Numbered from the stretch's first letter, positions 1 to 5,961 are shown. The stretch is 6,464 nt of DNA from Chloroflexota bacterium (GCA_027625225.1 JAQBWG010000112.1:1-6464); one strand, 5' to 3'. The notes: generated from the sequence alone by a model not told the origin. Translations and numbers: made by a program.

Positions 1-2
1 TC

Positions 3-53
3 AGTTCGCACAAGTTCGAGGGGACGAACGGTGGGCCGTCAGGCATGGCCTAG
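3..53 (+). CDS. possible C-terminal tail of an upstream gene (partial)
   Basis: The third forward frame is open from the window edge and would encode a 16-residue tail (SSHKFEGTNGGPSGMA). It ends at TAG 51-53, directly followed in frame by a second TAG (54-56). The stop lies 19 bases before the cupin ATG, a normal spacing for an upstream co-transcribed gene. The other two forward frames are also open here, so this could be chance. No family can be named from so few residues. Confidence 0.25.
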   Translation, partial: SSHKFEGTNGGPSGMA

Positions 54-60
54 TAGCAAT

Positions 61-65
61 AGGAG
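61..65 (+). promoter_or_regulatory. ribosome binding site deciding the cupin start
   Basis: AGGAG lies 7 bases before ATG 73. It favours this start over the in-frame GTG at 31. Confidence 0.75.
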
Positions 66-72
66 AATCGCG

Positions 73-426
73 ATGCAGGTTGTACGCAAGGGCAAAGGCA
101 CGAAGGAAGAGTTCACCAATACCAATCCAATCATTGTGGGTGAAGCGTGGCGAGAGAATCTTGTGGACAGCCCTCACCTCAATTTCGGAATCGTCAGCTT
201 CGCTAAAGGGGCTCGCAATAAGCTTCACACGCACACCAGCGACCAGGTGTTGTATGTAACACGCGGCACGGGGATAGTGGCGACGGAACGTGAAGAGACG
301 GTCGTCCGCGAAGGGGACACGATTCTTATACCGGCGGGCGAGAAACACTGGCACGGCGCGACGCCGGAGTCGGAATTCGCACACGCGGTAATCATGAAGT
401 CCGGCGGCACCACCTCACCTGCCTAG
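73..426 (+). CDS. single-domain cupin protein (quercetinase/hydroxynitrile-lyase-like small cupin)
   Basis: This is a 117-residue one-domain cupin, probably a cytosolic metal-binding beta-barrel enzyme; its substrate is unknown. Cupin motif 1 spans about residues 46-67, with H52, H54 and Q58. Motif 2 spans 81-95 (GDTILIPAGEKHWHG), with H92. The predicted metal ligands are therefore His, His, Gln and His, with Gln replacing the usual Glu. The same set is known in the small manganese cupins related to bacterial hydroxynitrile lyases, often annotated as carboxymuconolactone-decarboxylase-associated cupins. The ATG at 73 is chosen because AGGAG (61-65) sits 7 bases upstream. An in-frame GTG at 31 would add 14 residues without cupin character. 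The family is clear; hydroxynitrile lyase activity is not implied, since most relatives have no known reaction. Confidence 0.9.
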   Translation: MQVVRKGKGTKEEFTNTNPIIVGEAWRENLVDSPHLNFGIVSFAKGARNKLHTHTSDQVLYVTRGTGIVATEREETVVREGDTILIPAGEKHWHGATPESEFAHAVIMKSGGTTSPA

Positions 427-430
427 AGAC

Positions 431-493
431 TTTTTAGACACCCGCTTAGCTATAATTTTATACTTGTCTTAAAATAAGTATAGTTTTTAGACA
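431..493 (+). repeat. 10-bp direct repeat TTTTTAGACA, two copies 53 bp apart
   Basis: Identical TTTTTAGACA occurs at 431-440 and 484-493. The first copy contains the candidate -35 hexamer. The second would lie about 13-22 bases downstream of the predicted transcription start. Two spaced copies flanking a promoter are compatible with an operator pair, but T-rich decamers in AT-rich DNA can recur by chance. Confidence 0.45.
435..464 (+). promoter_or_regulatory. candidate sigma70 promoter for the flavoprotein gene
   Basis: A -35-like TAGACA (435-440, 5 of 6 consensus bases) is followed after 18 bases by a -10-like TATACT (459-464, 5 of 6). A perfect TATAAT at 451-456 has no matching -35 at normal spacing. 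Transcription would start near 471, giving a leader of roughly 105 bases before the ATG at 576. The -35 lies inside the first copy of a direct repeat and the -10 inside an inverted repeat, so both elements could be covered by a regulator. Inferred by eye only. Confidence 0.5.
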
Positions 494-495
494 AG
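459..495 (+). repeat. two overlapping, mutually exclusive inverted repeats
   Basis: Stem A pairs TATACTT (459-465) with AAGTATA (476-482), is perfect over 7 bp, and is followed by G and five T residues (484-488). Stem B pairs 463-474 with 484-495: perfect CTTGTCT/AGACAAG arms, then one T-T mismatch and four A-T pairs. The 5' arms share 463-465 and the 3' arm of A lies in the loop of B, so only one can form at a time. Stem A with its T run could act as a weak intrinsic terminator, though it is AT-rich. Either repeat could instead be a protein-binding site. Confidence 0.5.
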
Positions 496-530
496 CACCT
501 CTTCCGCCGGTTTGGCATCTAAGCCTGCGA

Positions 531-549
531 GTATGGACTGGTTCCATAC
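531..549 (+). repeat. leader hairpin upstream of the flavoprotein gene
   Basis: GTATGGA (531-537) and TCCATAC (543-549) form a perfect 7-bp stem with a 5-base loop. It ends 26 bases before the start codon and 14 bases before the ribosome binding site, and has no T run after it. It could be an RNA stability or translation-control element, or an operator dyad. Confidence 0.5.
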
Positions 550-563
550 CGATTCCAAAAAGC

Positions 564-569
564 AGGTGA
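564..569 (+). promoter_or_regulatory. ribosome binding site of the flavoprotein gene
   Basis: AGGTGA lies 6 bases before ATG 576. This supports that start, which leaves only ten residues before the YGAPWCPDC motif of the glutaredoxin-like domain. Confidence 0.65.
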
Positions 570-575
570 AGCACA

Positions 576-1802
576 ATGCCGAACGACGATCAACAAATCC
601 ATATGTATGGGGCGCCGTGGTGCCCCGACTGTAAACTCTCCAAGCAGTTTCTCAACGAGCATCGAATCAAGTACGAGTGGCACGATATTGACGAGGACGA
701 GAAGGCTCGTGAGTATGTTCAGAAGGTCAATAACGGGAAACAAATTATTCCAACAATCGTATTCCCGGACGGTTCGAAGCTGGTCGAGCCGTCAAATGCA
801 GAACTTGCCGATAAACTCGACCTGAAGCGGCAGGCCGAACGCGAATATTACGACCTGGTCATAATCGGCGGAGGCCCGACGGGCCTGACCTCGGCTATTT
901 ATGCAGCTCGCGAGGGTGTGAGCACGTTGATTATCGAGCGAGCGGCCGTTGGGGGTCAGGCAGGCATCACCCGTGAGATTGAGAACTACCCCGGGTTTCC
1001 TGAACCTATAGATGGAGCAGACCTGGCGGGCCGATTACAGAAGCAGGCGGTGCGATTCGGTGTGGAGATTTTGTCTGCGCAGGAAGTCAAGATGATTGAA
1101 CGAGATGGCAATCACCTAGGCATCAAGGTTCAAACGGGCGAAGAGTACTGCACCAGCGCTGTAATCGTGGCTACCGGGTCTACATACAAGCGTCTGGGCG
1201 TTCCAGGGGAAGAGGACTTTATAGGGGCCGGAGTCCATTTCTGCGCAACGTGCGACGGCCCGTTTTACAAGGGCAAGGATGTGGTTGTGGTGGGCGGCGG
1301 CAATAGCGGCTTCCAGGAAGGTCTGTTTCTCACGAAGTTTGCCAAGAGTGTGACCATTCTGGAGGCAGGTAAGGCTCCCAGGGCGAGCAAGGCCCTTCAA
1401 GAGAAGGTAGCGAGCCGCAGGGATATGCAGGTATTCACCGAGACGACGGTGCAGGAGTTTAAAGGAAAAGGCCGCCTTTCATCCATCGTGGTGAAGGATC
1501 TGGCAAATGGCAAGACTCGCGAAATGAATCCCTCTGCCGTCTTTGTGTTTATCGGGCTTCAGCCAAACACCGACCTGTTCAAAAGTCTCTTGGATTTGGA
1601 TAAGTATGGGTTTGTCGAGACAGGTAAAGGCATGGCAACGAACGTGCGCGGCGTATTCGCTGCGGGTGATTGCCGCTCAGGCAGCACGAAACAGGTAGCG
1701 GCGGCGGTCGGCGAAGGGGCAACGGCTGCGCTCATGGTTCGGCAGTACCTGGAAGAAGTAGGTGATGTTGCCCGGCACGTTTCGGACGAGTCGGCTGCCT
1801 AG
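576..1802 (+). CDS. glutaredoxin-like domain fused to thioredoxin reductase/AhpF-type flavoprotein
   Basis: A 408-residue disulfide reductase, predicted cytosolic and FAD-dependent. Residues about 1-80 form a glutaredoxin/mycoredoxin-like fold with redox pair C16-P-D-C19 and a cis-proline in IIPT (P59). Residues about 90-400 form a thioredoxin-reductase core: FAD-binding GGGPTG (98-103), nucleotide-binding GGGNSG (240-245), active-site C223-A-T-C226-D and FAD-binding FAAGD (361-365). The likely electron path is nucleotide to FAD to C223/C226 to the fused C16/C19 to a client such as a peroxiredoxin. The HRRxxxR motif that grips the NADPH 2'-phosphate is absent; the segment reads LEAGKAPRAS (262-271). 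GGGNSG and the following acidic residue resemble NADH-using AhpF, as does the C-terminal half (FIGLQPNT, TNVRGVFAAGDC). AhpF itself has two thioredoxin folds at its N terminus, so this is a shorter architecture. The 3' end overlaps the MFS gene tail-to-tail. Family certain; electron donor and partner inferred. Confidence 0.96.
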   Translation: MPNDDQQIHMYGAPWCPDCKLSKQFLNEHRIKYEWHDIDEDEKAREYVQKVNNGKQIIPTIVFPDGSKLVEPSNAELADKLDLKRQAEREYYDLVIIGGGPTGLTSAIYAAREGVSTLIIERAAVGGQAGITREIENYPGFPEPIDGADLAGRLQKQAVRFGVEILSAQEVKMIERDGNHLGIKVQTGEEYCTSAVIVATGSTYKRLGVPGEEDFIGAGVHFCATCDGPFYKGKDVVVVGGGNSGFQEGLFLTKFAKSVTILEAGKAPRASKALQEKVASRRDMQVFTETTVQEFKGKGRLSSIVVKDLANGKTREMNPSAVFVFIGLQPNTDLFKSLLDLDKYGFVETGKGMATNVRGVFAAGDCRSGSTKQVAAAVGEGATAALMVRQYLEEVGDVARHVSDESAA

Positions 1803-3058
1803 CACTTCCTGTGAGTCGCCTGATGGGGCGTTGTTGTTTACGTACCACTGCCAGAGTGAAGAACACCAGAACTAGAAACACCCCAGCTTGTGCGTAAAAA
1901 GGCGAATGGAGTCCGGACAGGTTTGCAATGACGCCACCGACTATCGGGCCAATCGCGAATCCCATCGCTGACGCGCTTTGCACCATGCCGAAGGCGAACC
2001 CCTGGCGGTTGGCGGGGGTAACTTCGCCTACGGTTGCACTGGTGGACGTAAGCAGTGTGCCGGTGCCGAGCCCTAATATCGCTCCGTAACCGATGGCCAG
2101 CTCCACCGAACCGGCCGTTGCCATGAGTACGGAGCCGGTAGTCGCCAGGGCGGCACCCGACAGAAAAAGCCACTGCGGCTGAAGTCTTCCCGACAAAACA
2201 CCAGTTCCGTAGGTAGACACAGTCAGGGCAACGCCCCAAACGGCGAAGAAGATGCCGACCACGGTCGCCTTGGTGCCCGGCTCCAGCGAGTCGAGAAGCA
2301 GCGGGATGTTTTGCGGGGTGAGGTTGTTGGCGAACTGGATCAAAAAGAGCAGCACGAGCACCTGGCGGACGCCCGGCGTTTTGCTGAGGACGCGAATCTC
2401 TGCCCACAGACTGCGGATGTCATGGCGGGTTGTTGATGTGTCGGCTTGGCTTTCTCTCGTTCCGAAGAAGAAAACCAGTCCGGCGATGATGATGAGGCCG
2501 GCGGATACGAAGAAGGCCGCGCGGAGACTCGTCCAGTCTACGAAGTAGCCGCCGAGGAGCGGGCCGATGGTGTTACCGAAGTAGACGATGCCGTAAAGGA
2601 TGCCTACAACGAAGCCGATGCGGGCCCGGGGAGCCAATGATGTAGCCAGTCCCAGGCCTGCGGGGGGGGATGCCCCCGACAGCACCCATAAAGAATCTCG
2701 CGCCGATGAGCTGGGGTATGTTCCGGACGATGCCGATGAGTGCAAACGATAATGATGTCCCGAATGCTGCCCTGAGGACGTTGCGTTTATAGCCGTACCA
2801 ATCGCCCAGGATGCCCCAAATAGGCCCCGCTATGACCAGGACGAATCCGTTGATGCCTCCCATGATGCCCGCCCATAGAGCTGCGTCTCTGTTGGAAAGG
2901 CTGCCTATCTCTGCGACGTAGAGTGGCAGGAAGGGTGCGGAGAAACCGAAGCCCATTGCGGAGATGAACTGGGCGAGGATGATGAAGCGAAACGGACGAA
3001 TCCAACTCTGGTCGGTCAGAAGTTGTGTTTTGGGTTCCTCGGTTGGGGTCGTCGTCAA
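1732..3058 (-). pseudogene. MdtG-like MFS multidrug efflux transporter, broken by a one-base frameshift
   Basis: A 12-TM drug:H+ antiporter type inner-membrane carrier split over two frames: 3058-2663 encodes residues 1-132 and 2661-1732 the rest. Dropping one C from the C8 tract at 2662-2669 rejoins ...GAVGGIPP with AGLGLATSLAPR... to give about 441 residues, normal for the family. Motif A is GILGDWYGYKR (about 82-92). Motif-C-like GNTIGPLLGG (about 161-170) and GFAIGPIVGG (about 366-375) occur in the two halves, as in MdtG-type exporters. As written, the first frame continues in nonsense and stops at 2573. The start is TTG 3058; an in-frame stop lies just upstream (3083-3085), no Shine-Dalgarno is obvious, and no ATG/GTG lies before TM1, so the exact start is uncertain. 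After the last membrane segment there is a basic 36-residue tail, and the final 71 bp overlap the flavoprotein gene. It probably follows the amidase in one transcript. Sequencing error, true pseudogene and slippage are all possible. The substrate cannot be read from the sequence. Confidence 0.85.
2662..2677 (-). other. C8 homopolymer frameshift site inside a GGGGG/CCCCC hairpin
   Basis: The plus strand has eight G (2662-2669), then ATG (2670-2672), then five C (2673-2677), so a 5-bp G:C stem with a 3-base loop adjoins the tract. On the coding (minus) strand, C8 takes the reading frame from GGIPP into nonsense. C7, or C10, would keep the transporter open. Homopolymer next to hairpin is a classic spot for both polymerase slippage and sequencing error. 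Confidence 0.85.
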
Positions 3059-3160
3059 TAAGCCAACACAAAGGCTCCGACCTCAGATCGACGAGGCCAG
3101 GGTCTTGCCCTCCAGTCGGCTATTCTACTCCCGCATTTCCGGTTAGGGGAGCGGTTTCAG

Positions 3161-4582
3161 TCACGAAATTGGCGGACGTTCGTGCATCCAGGGGTTCGCT
3201 TGTTCGAACGCAGCCGATGCGGTGAAGATGCTGGCTTCGTCGCCGCGCCGCCCCACGATGTGCAGGCCGATGGGCAGTTTTTCTCTGGAGAACCCCGCAG
3301 GGATGCTTGCCGCGGGGTTGCCTGCCATGTTGATGGGATAGGTGAAGGGAAGGAAGCCCCAGAAGGGGTCGGCGGGCTTTCCGGCGATGGTCGTGGGCGG
3401 TTTGCCGTGTTCGAACGGCGGGACGGCCATGGTGGGTGACAGCAACAGGTCGTATTTGGTCAGGAGTTCGGTGAGCTGGGCGCGGACGTGGTCCATGCCG
3501 CCGAGGGCGCGGGCATATTCCGCACCGGTTACCGTTGCGCCGATTTCCAAGTATTCTCTGCCGTAGTCGCTCAGGTCTTCGGCGTGGTCGGTAAGCAGGT
3601 AGCCGAATGCGGCGAAGGCCATGGCGCAGTATATGGGCCAGAAGGAGTCAAAGGGTGAATCCAGCTTGAAATCTACTTCTTCGACGATGCAGCCGAGGCT
3701 CTCAAAGGTTTTCGCCGCCTTTTCGCAAACCTGTGCAACTTCGGGGTCTACGGAAGCGTAGCCGTAGTTTGGGCTCCAGGCGATGCGCATTCCCTTCACC
3801 GGTTTGTCCAATGCGGCGATGTAGTTCTGTGGCGTCTCCCGCAGGGAGTTCATATCGCGTGCGTCGAAGCCCGCGAGCACCTGTAACAGCATGGCCGAAT
3901 CCCTGACCGTCCGAGTCATGGGGCCGAGCTGACTGAAGTGGTTGGTAAGGCGGGCGGCGTTTCTACCGGAGTAGCGCGGCGTCCGCCCCAGGGTAGGCTT
4001 GATGCCGTAGATGCCGCAGTAGCTACTGGGGATGCGTATGGAGCCGCCGCCGTCGCTGCCTTGGGCCAGCGCGCAGAGTCCGGCGATGACCGAGCCACCG
4101 GCACCGCCGCTGGAGCCGCCGGTCGTCCGTTGGGGATTCCAGGGATTGCGACAAGGGTCGCCGAGCCTATTTTCGGTGCGTCCAATCAGACCGAACTCGG
4201 GAGTATTGGTCTTGCCCAGAATAACGGCCCCGGCGTTGCGTATGCGTTCGGCGACGACCGAATCCTCGTCCGGTATCCGGTCTTTGTAGGCCAACGAGCC
4301 GCCCGTGGTGCGGAGGCCCCTAGTGATTTCAAGGTCTTTGATGGAAATGGGAAGGCCGTGGAGCGGGCCGAGCTTCTCCCCCTTCATAACGGCCTGCTCG
4401 GCGGCGTGGGCTTGCTTCATGGCCTCGTCGCGGTTGAGTGTGAGGTAGTTGTTAAGTTGACCGTCGAATTTCTCGATGCGCTTGAAGTACATCTCGGTCA
4501 GCTCGACCGGAGAGACCTGCTTGCCGGCGATCATGTTTCGTAGTTCGGTGGCAGGCTTGAAGGCGAGTTCGTCACTGGTCAT
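3161..4582 (-). CDS. amidase-signature family hydrolase
   Basis: A 473-residue amidase-signature enzyme that should hydrolyse an amide C-N bond, with no signal peptide and so likely cytosolic. The Ser-cisSer-Lys triad is complete: K82 in SIKD, S157 in GGSSGG and nucleophile S181 in GSDGGGSIRIP. The K-to-S spacings (75 and 24) equal those of GatA. The C terminus (HIVGRRGDEASIFTASAAFE, 441-460) and the RNPWNPQRTTGGSSGG stretch resemble general amidases rather than the GatA subunit of Glu-tRNA amidotransferase, and no gatB or gatC is adjacent. The start ATG 4582 has AGGAG 6 bases upstream. The gene has its own promoter and is followed after 102 bases by the MFS gene on the same strand. That gap shows only a weak AGGG/CCCT dyad (3099-3111) and no terminator, so read-through is likely. 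The pairing could mean uptake or export of an amide compound, but the substrate is not readable from the sequence. Confidence 0.96.
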   Translation of the reverse strand: MTSDELAFKPATELRNMIAGKQVSPVELTEMYFKRIEKFDGQLNNYLTLNRDEAMKQAHAAEQAVMKGEKLGPLHGLPISIKDLEITRGLRTTGGSLAYKDRIPDEDSVVAERIRNAGAVILGKTNTPEFGLIGRTENRLGDPCRNPWNPQRTTGGSSGGAGGSVIAGLCALAQGSDGGGSIRIPSSYCGIYGIKPTLGRTPRYSGRNAARLTNHFSQLGPMTRTVRDSAMLLQVLAGFDARDMNSLRETPQNYIAALDKPVKGMRIAWSPNYGYASVDPEVAQVCEKAAKTFESLGCIVEEVDFKLDSPFDSFWPIYCAMAFAAFGYLLTDHAEDLSDYGREYLEIGATVTGAEYARALGGMDHVRAQLTELLTKYDLLLSPTMAVPPFEHGKPPTTIAGKPADPFWGFLPFTYPINMAGNPAASIPAGFSREKLPIGLHIVGRRGDEASIFTASAAFEQANPWMHERPPIS

Positions 4583-4588
4583 ATCGGT

Positions 4589-4593
4589 CTCCT
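4589..4593 (-). promoter_or_regulatory. ribosome binding site of the amidase
   Basis: On the minus strand AGGAG lies 6 bases before ATG 4582, which fixes the amidase start. Confidence 0.75.
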
Positions 4594-4632
4594 CATGCGA
4601 CGGGCCGTCATGCGGCTGTCAGTCTGGGCGGT

Positions 4633-4661
4633 ATGCTAGGACTGGCGTTGGCTGGTGTCAA
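4633..4661 (-). promoter_or_regulatory. sigma70-like promoter for the amidase-MFS transcript
   Basis: Read on the minus strand: a perfect -35 TTGACA (4661-4656), 17 bases, then TAGCAT (4638-4633, 4 of 6 consensus bases). Transcription would start near 4626, about 44 bases upstream of the amidase ATG. Orientation, spacing and distance all fit. It lies in the divergent region shared with the plus-strand operon. Confidence 0.65.
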
Positions 4662-4690
4662 GGAATCCACCATGGGCCCGGAATTCCCTT

Positions 4691-4706
4691 TTCCCGACGT
4701 TGGGAA
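4691..4706. repeat. 16-bp near-perfect palindrome upstream of the virulence-factor-domain gene
   Basis: TTCCCGACGTTGGGAA is self-complementary except for one G-T position (4696/4701). It ends 17 bases before ATG 4724. Two further small palindromes precede it, GGGCCC (4674-4679) and GGAATTCC (4680-4687). It lies in the divergent intergenic region, so it could be an operator for the plus-strand operon. No convincing plus-strand -35/-10 pair was found nearby. Confidence 0.45.
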
Positions 4707-4723
4707 TGTTGTATGTTGGATTT

Positions 4724-5065
4724 ATGGCTAAGGTGCGGTTGATGTATTGGAAGGAGATTCCGGTCCAAGTCCAGGGCATGGACGAAACCGGACAGGTCTC
4801 CGTGCCCCTTGACCCGCGGTTTCAAGTAGGCGCGGATGCTATTTCCATGTTTGACGGAAGTGCCGGTTCGGACGACTATTTGATGGCCTGGCAGTGGGGA
4901 GACTACTCCGAGGAGCTGGGAAGCGCGCGGGAGGCAGGGGAGCGGGTAGCGGAACGTATCAACAGCCGATTCCCTCAGGATTTCGTTGCGCGGGTGCGCG
5001 ACCTTGAGCGAGCCAAAAAACGCGATCCACGGCCCGGCGCTGTGGACGATTGGATGGACGAATGA
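4724..5065 (+). CDS. small 'virulence factor' domain protein (Virulence_fact / CvfC C-terminal-like)
   Basis: A 113-residue soluble protein of the family named Virulence_fact, which also forms the C-terminal part of staphylococcal CvfC. Its biochemical role is unknown. Recognition rests on three blocks: MAKVRLMYWKEIPVQVQ at the N terminus, the DPRFQVGADAISMFDGSAGS and AWQWGDY region (30-61), and the C-terminal RFPQDFVARVRDL...RDPRPGAVDDW (82-110). ATG 4724 is chosen because conserved sequence begins at MAKVRLMYW; an in-frame ATG at 4706 would add six residues and has GGGA just before it. GGA at 4718-4720 is the only ribosome-binding-like element for 4724, so translation may be weak. The stop overlaps the next start in ATGA, a sign of translational coupling to the homocysteine methyltransferase. 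Despite the family name, nothing here suggests pathogenicity; a role in one-carbon or corrinoid metabolism is inferred from the neighbour. Confidence 0.8.
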   Translation: MAKVRLMYWKEIPVQVQGMDETGQVSVPLDPRFQVGADAISMFDGSAGSDDYLMAWQWGDYSEELGSAREAGERVAERINSRFPQDFVARVRDLERAKKRDPRPGAVDDWMDE

Positions 5066-5961
5066 CGACGACACAGGCTACGGCGCATCCGCTGCTTGAA
5101 AGACTGGCTGGCGGGGAGTTAATCATCGGCGACGGGGCGACGGGGACGTATCTCCAGTCGCATGGTCTTGAGCCGGGCGGATGCCCCGAGGCACTCAACG
5201 AGTCGCAGCCCGACCTGGTGAAGGAGATGGCGCGGGAGTATTTCGACGCGGGGTCGAACCTGGTGTTCACCAACACGTTCGGCGGCAGCAGATTCATGCA
5301 AAAAAAGTACGGCCTTCGAGACAAGGTGCACGAGTTCAACAAGCTAGCGGCGCAGCACGCACGGAGCCAGGCGCGAGAACAGGACTATGTTATCGGTTCG
5401 GTAGGGCCGTCAGGGGAATTCATCGAGCCGCTAGGCGAAGTGACCTACGCAGAGATGGTAGAGGCATTCGAGGAGCAAATCACCGGCCTCAAAGAAGGCG
5501 GAGCGGACGGCGTGGTTATCGAGACTATGACCGCGCTGGAGGAGTCCAAGGCGGCCATCGAGGCAGCGCAGAAGGTCGGGGGCCTGGTCATAATGGCGAC
5601 CATGACGTTCGACCGGGGGCCACGGGGGTTCTTTACCATGATGGGTGTGACTCCAGAGCGGGCTGCCAAAGAGCTTCGGGCGGCGGGGGCTGATGTGGTC
5701 GGTTCCAACTGCGGTAGCGGTATCGAGGGCATGATTGAGATTGCCCGGCAGATACGCGATGCGACCGACGGGTTTGTCATGATAAACTCCAACGCGGGCA
5801 TTCCGGCTATCCAAAAAGGTCTTATCGTCTACCCTGAAACGCCCGAATTCATGGCTGAGAAGTATGTTGTTCTGGCGGAGATGGGCATCAACATCCTGGG
5901 TGGGTGTTGCGGGACGACACCAGGCCATATCACTGCGCTGTGCAAGGCGGTGGGTAAGTAG
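5062..5961 (+). CDS. homocysteine S-methyltransferase (stand-alone MetH N-terminal-type domain)
   Basis: A 299-residue zinc-dependent homocysteine S-methyltransferase, expected to move a methyl group to homocysteine to give methionine in the cytosol. The (beta/alpha)8 domain is complete: IIGDGATGTYLQ (21-32), NLVFTNTFGGSRF (66-78), GSVGPSGE (112-119), and the zinc ligands C217 in SNCG plus C282 and C283 in GGCCGTTPGH. The 65-residue spacing between C217 and C282 matches the zinc site of MetH. It resembles the first domain of cobalamin-dependent methionine synthase more than eukaryotic BHMT. However, it ends straight after the zinc motif and has no folate or B12 domain, so it either works with separate corrinoid and pterin proteins or uses another donor such as S-methylmethionine. 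ATG 5062 overlaps the preceding stop as ATGA; a TTG at 5050 would add four residues and is less likely. The next gene starts 43 bases later with no terminator between. Confidence 0.94.
   Translation: MTTTQATAHPLLERLAGGELIIGDGATGTYLQSHGLEPGGCPEALNESQPDLVKEMAREYFDAGSNLVFTNTFGGSRFMQKKYGLRDKVHEFNKLAAQHARSQAREQDYVIGSVGPSGEFIEPLGEVTYAEMVEAFEEQITGLKEGGADGVVIETMTALEESKAAIEAAQKVGGLVIMATMTFDRGPRGFFTMMGVTPERAAKELRAAGADVVGSNCGSGIEGMIEIARQIRDATDGFVMINSNAGIPAIQKGLIVYPETPEFMAEKYVVLAEMGINILGGCCGTTPGHITALCKAVGK

Noticed and set aside
1..384. Minus-strand 127-codon open frame over the cupin gene
   Set aside because: Antisense to a clear cupin with complete motifs; the translated sequence has no family character and no ribosome binding site context.
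451..456. Perfect TATAAT as the main -10 element
   Set aside because: No -35-like hexamer lies 16-18 bases upstream; TATACT at 459-464 pairs better with TAGACA at 435-440.
427..500. AT-rich inverted repeats as a miniature transposable element or attachment site
   Set aside because: No terminal repeats with target duplication, no transposase or integrase nearby, and the repeats are short and nested around a promoter.
1838..2407. Minus-strand 189-codon open frame within the MFS gene
   Set aside because: Same strand but another frame; the parallel frame encodes clear transmembrane helices and motif C, while this one is Arg/Pro/His-rich and hydrophilic.
3938..4543. Plus-strand 201-codon open frame
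   Set aside because: Lies antisense to the amidase catalytic core; it is a composition-driven shadow in GC-rich DNA, rich in Ala/Gly/Val without motifs.
3161..4582. Amidase as GatA of the Glu-tRNA(Gln) amidotransferase
   Set aside because: The triad and spacing are shared by the whole family, but the C-terminal HIVGRRGDEASIF block and lack of gatB/gatC neighbours fit a general amidase better.
4658..5074. Minus-strand 138-codon open frame opposite the 'virulence factor' gene
   Set aside because: The plus-strand product matches a known family along its whole length; the minus product matches nothing.
5181..5693. Plus-strand 170-codon open frame inside the methyltransferase gene
   Set aside because: Out-of-frame shadow, very rich in Arg and Gly; the true frame contains the complete zinc-site motifs.
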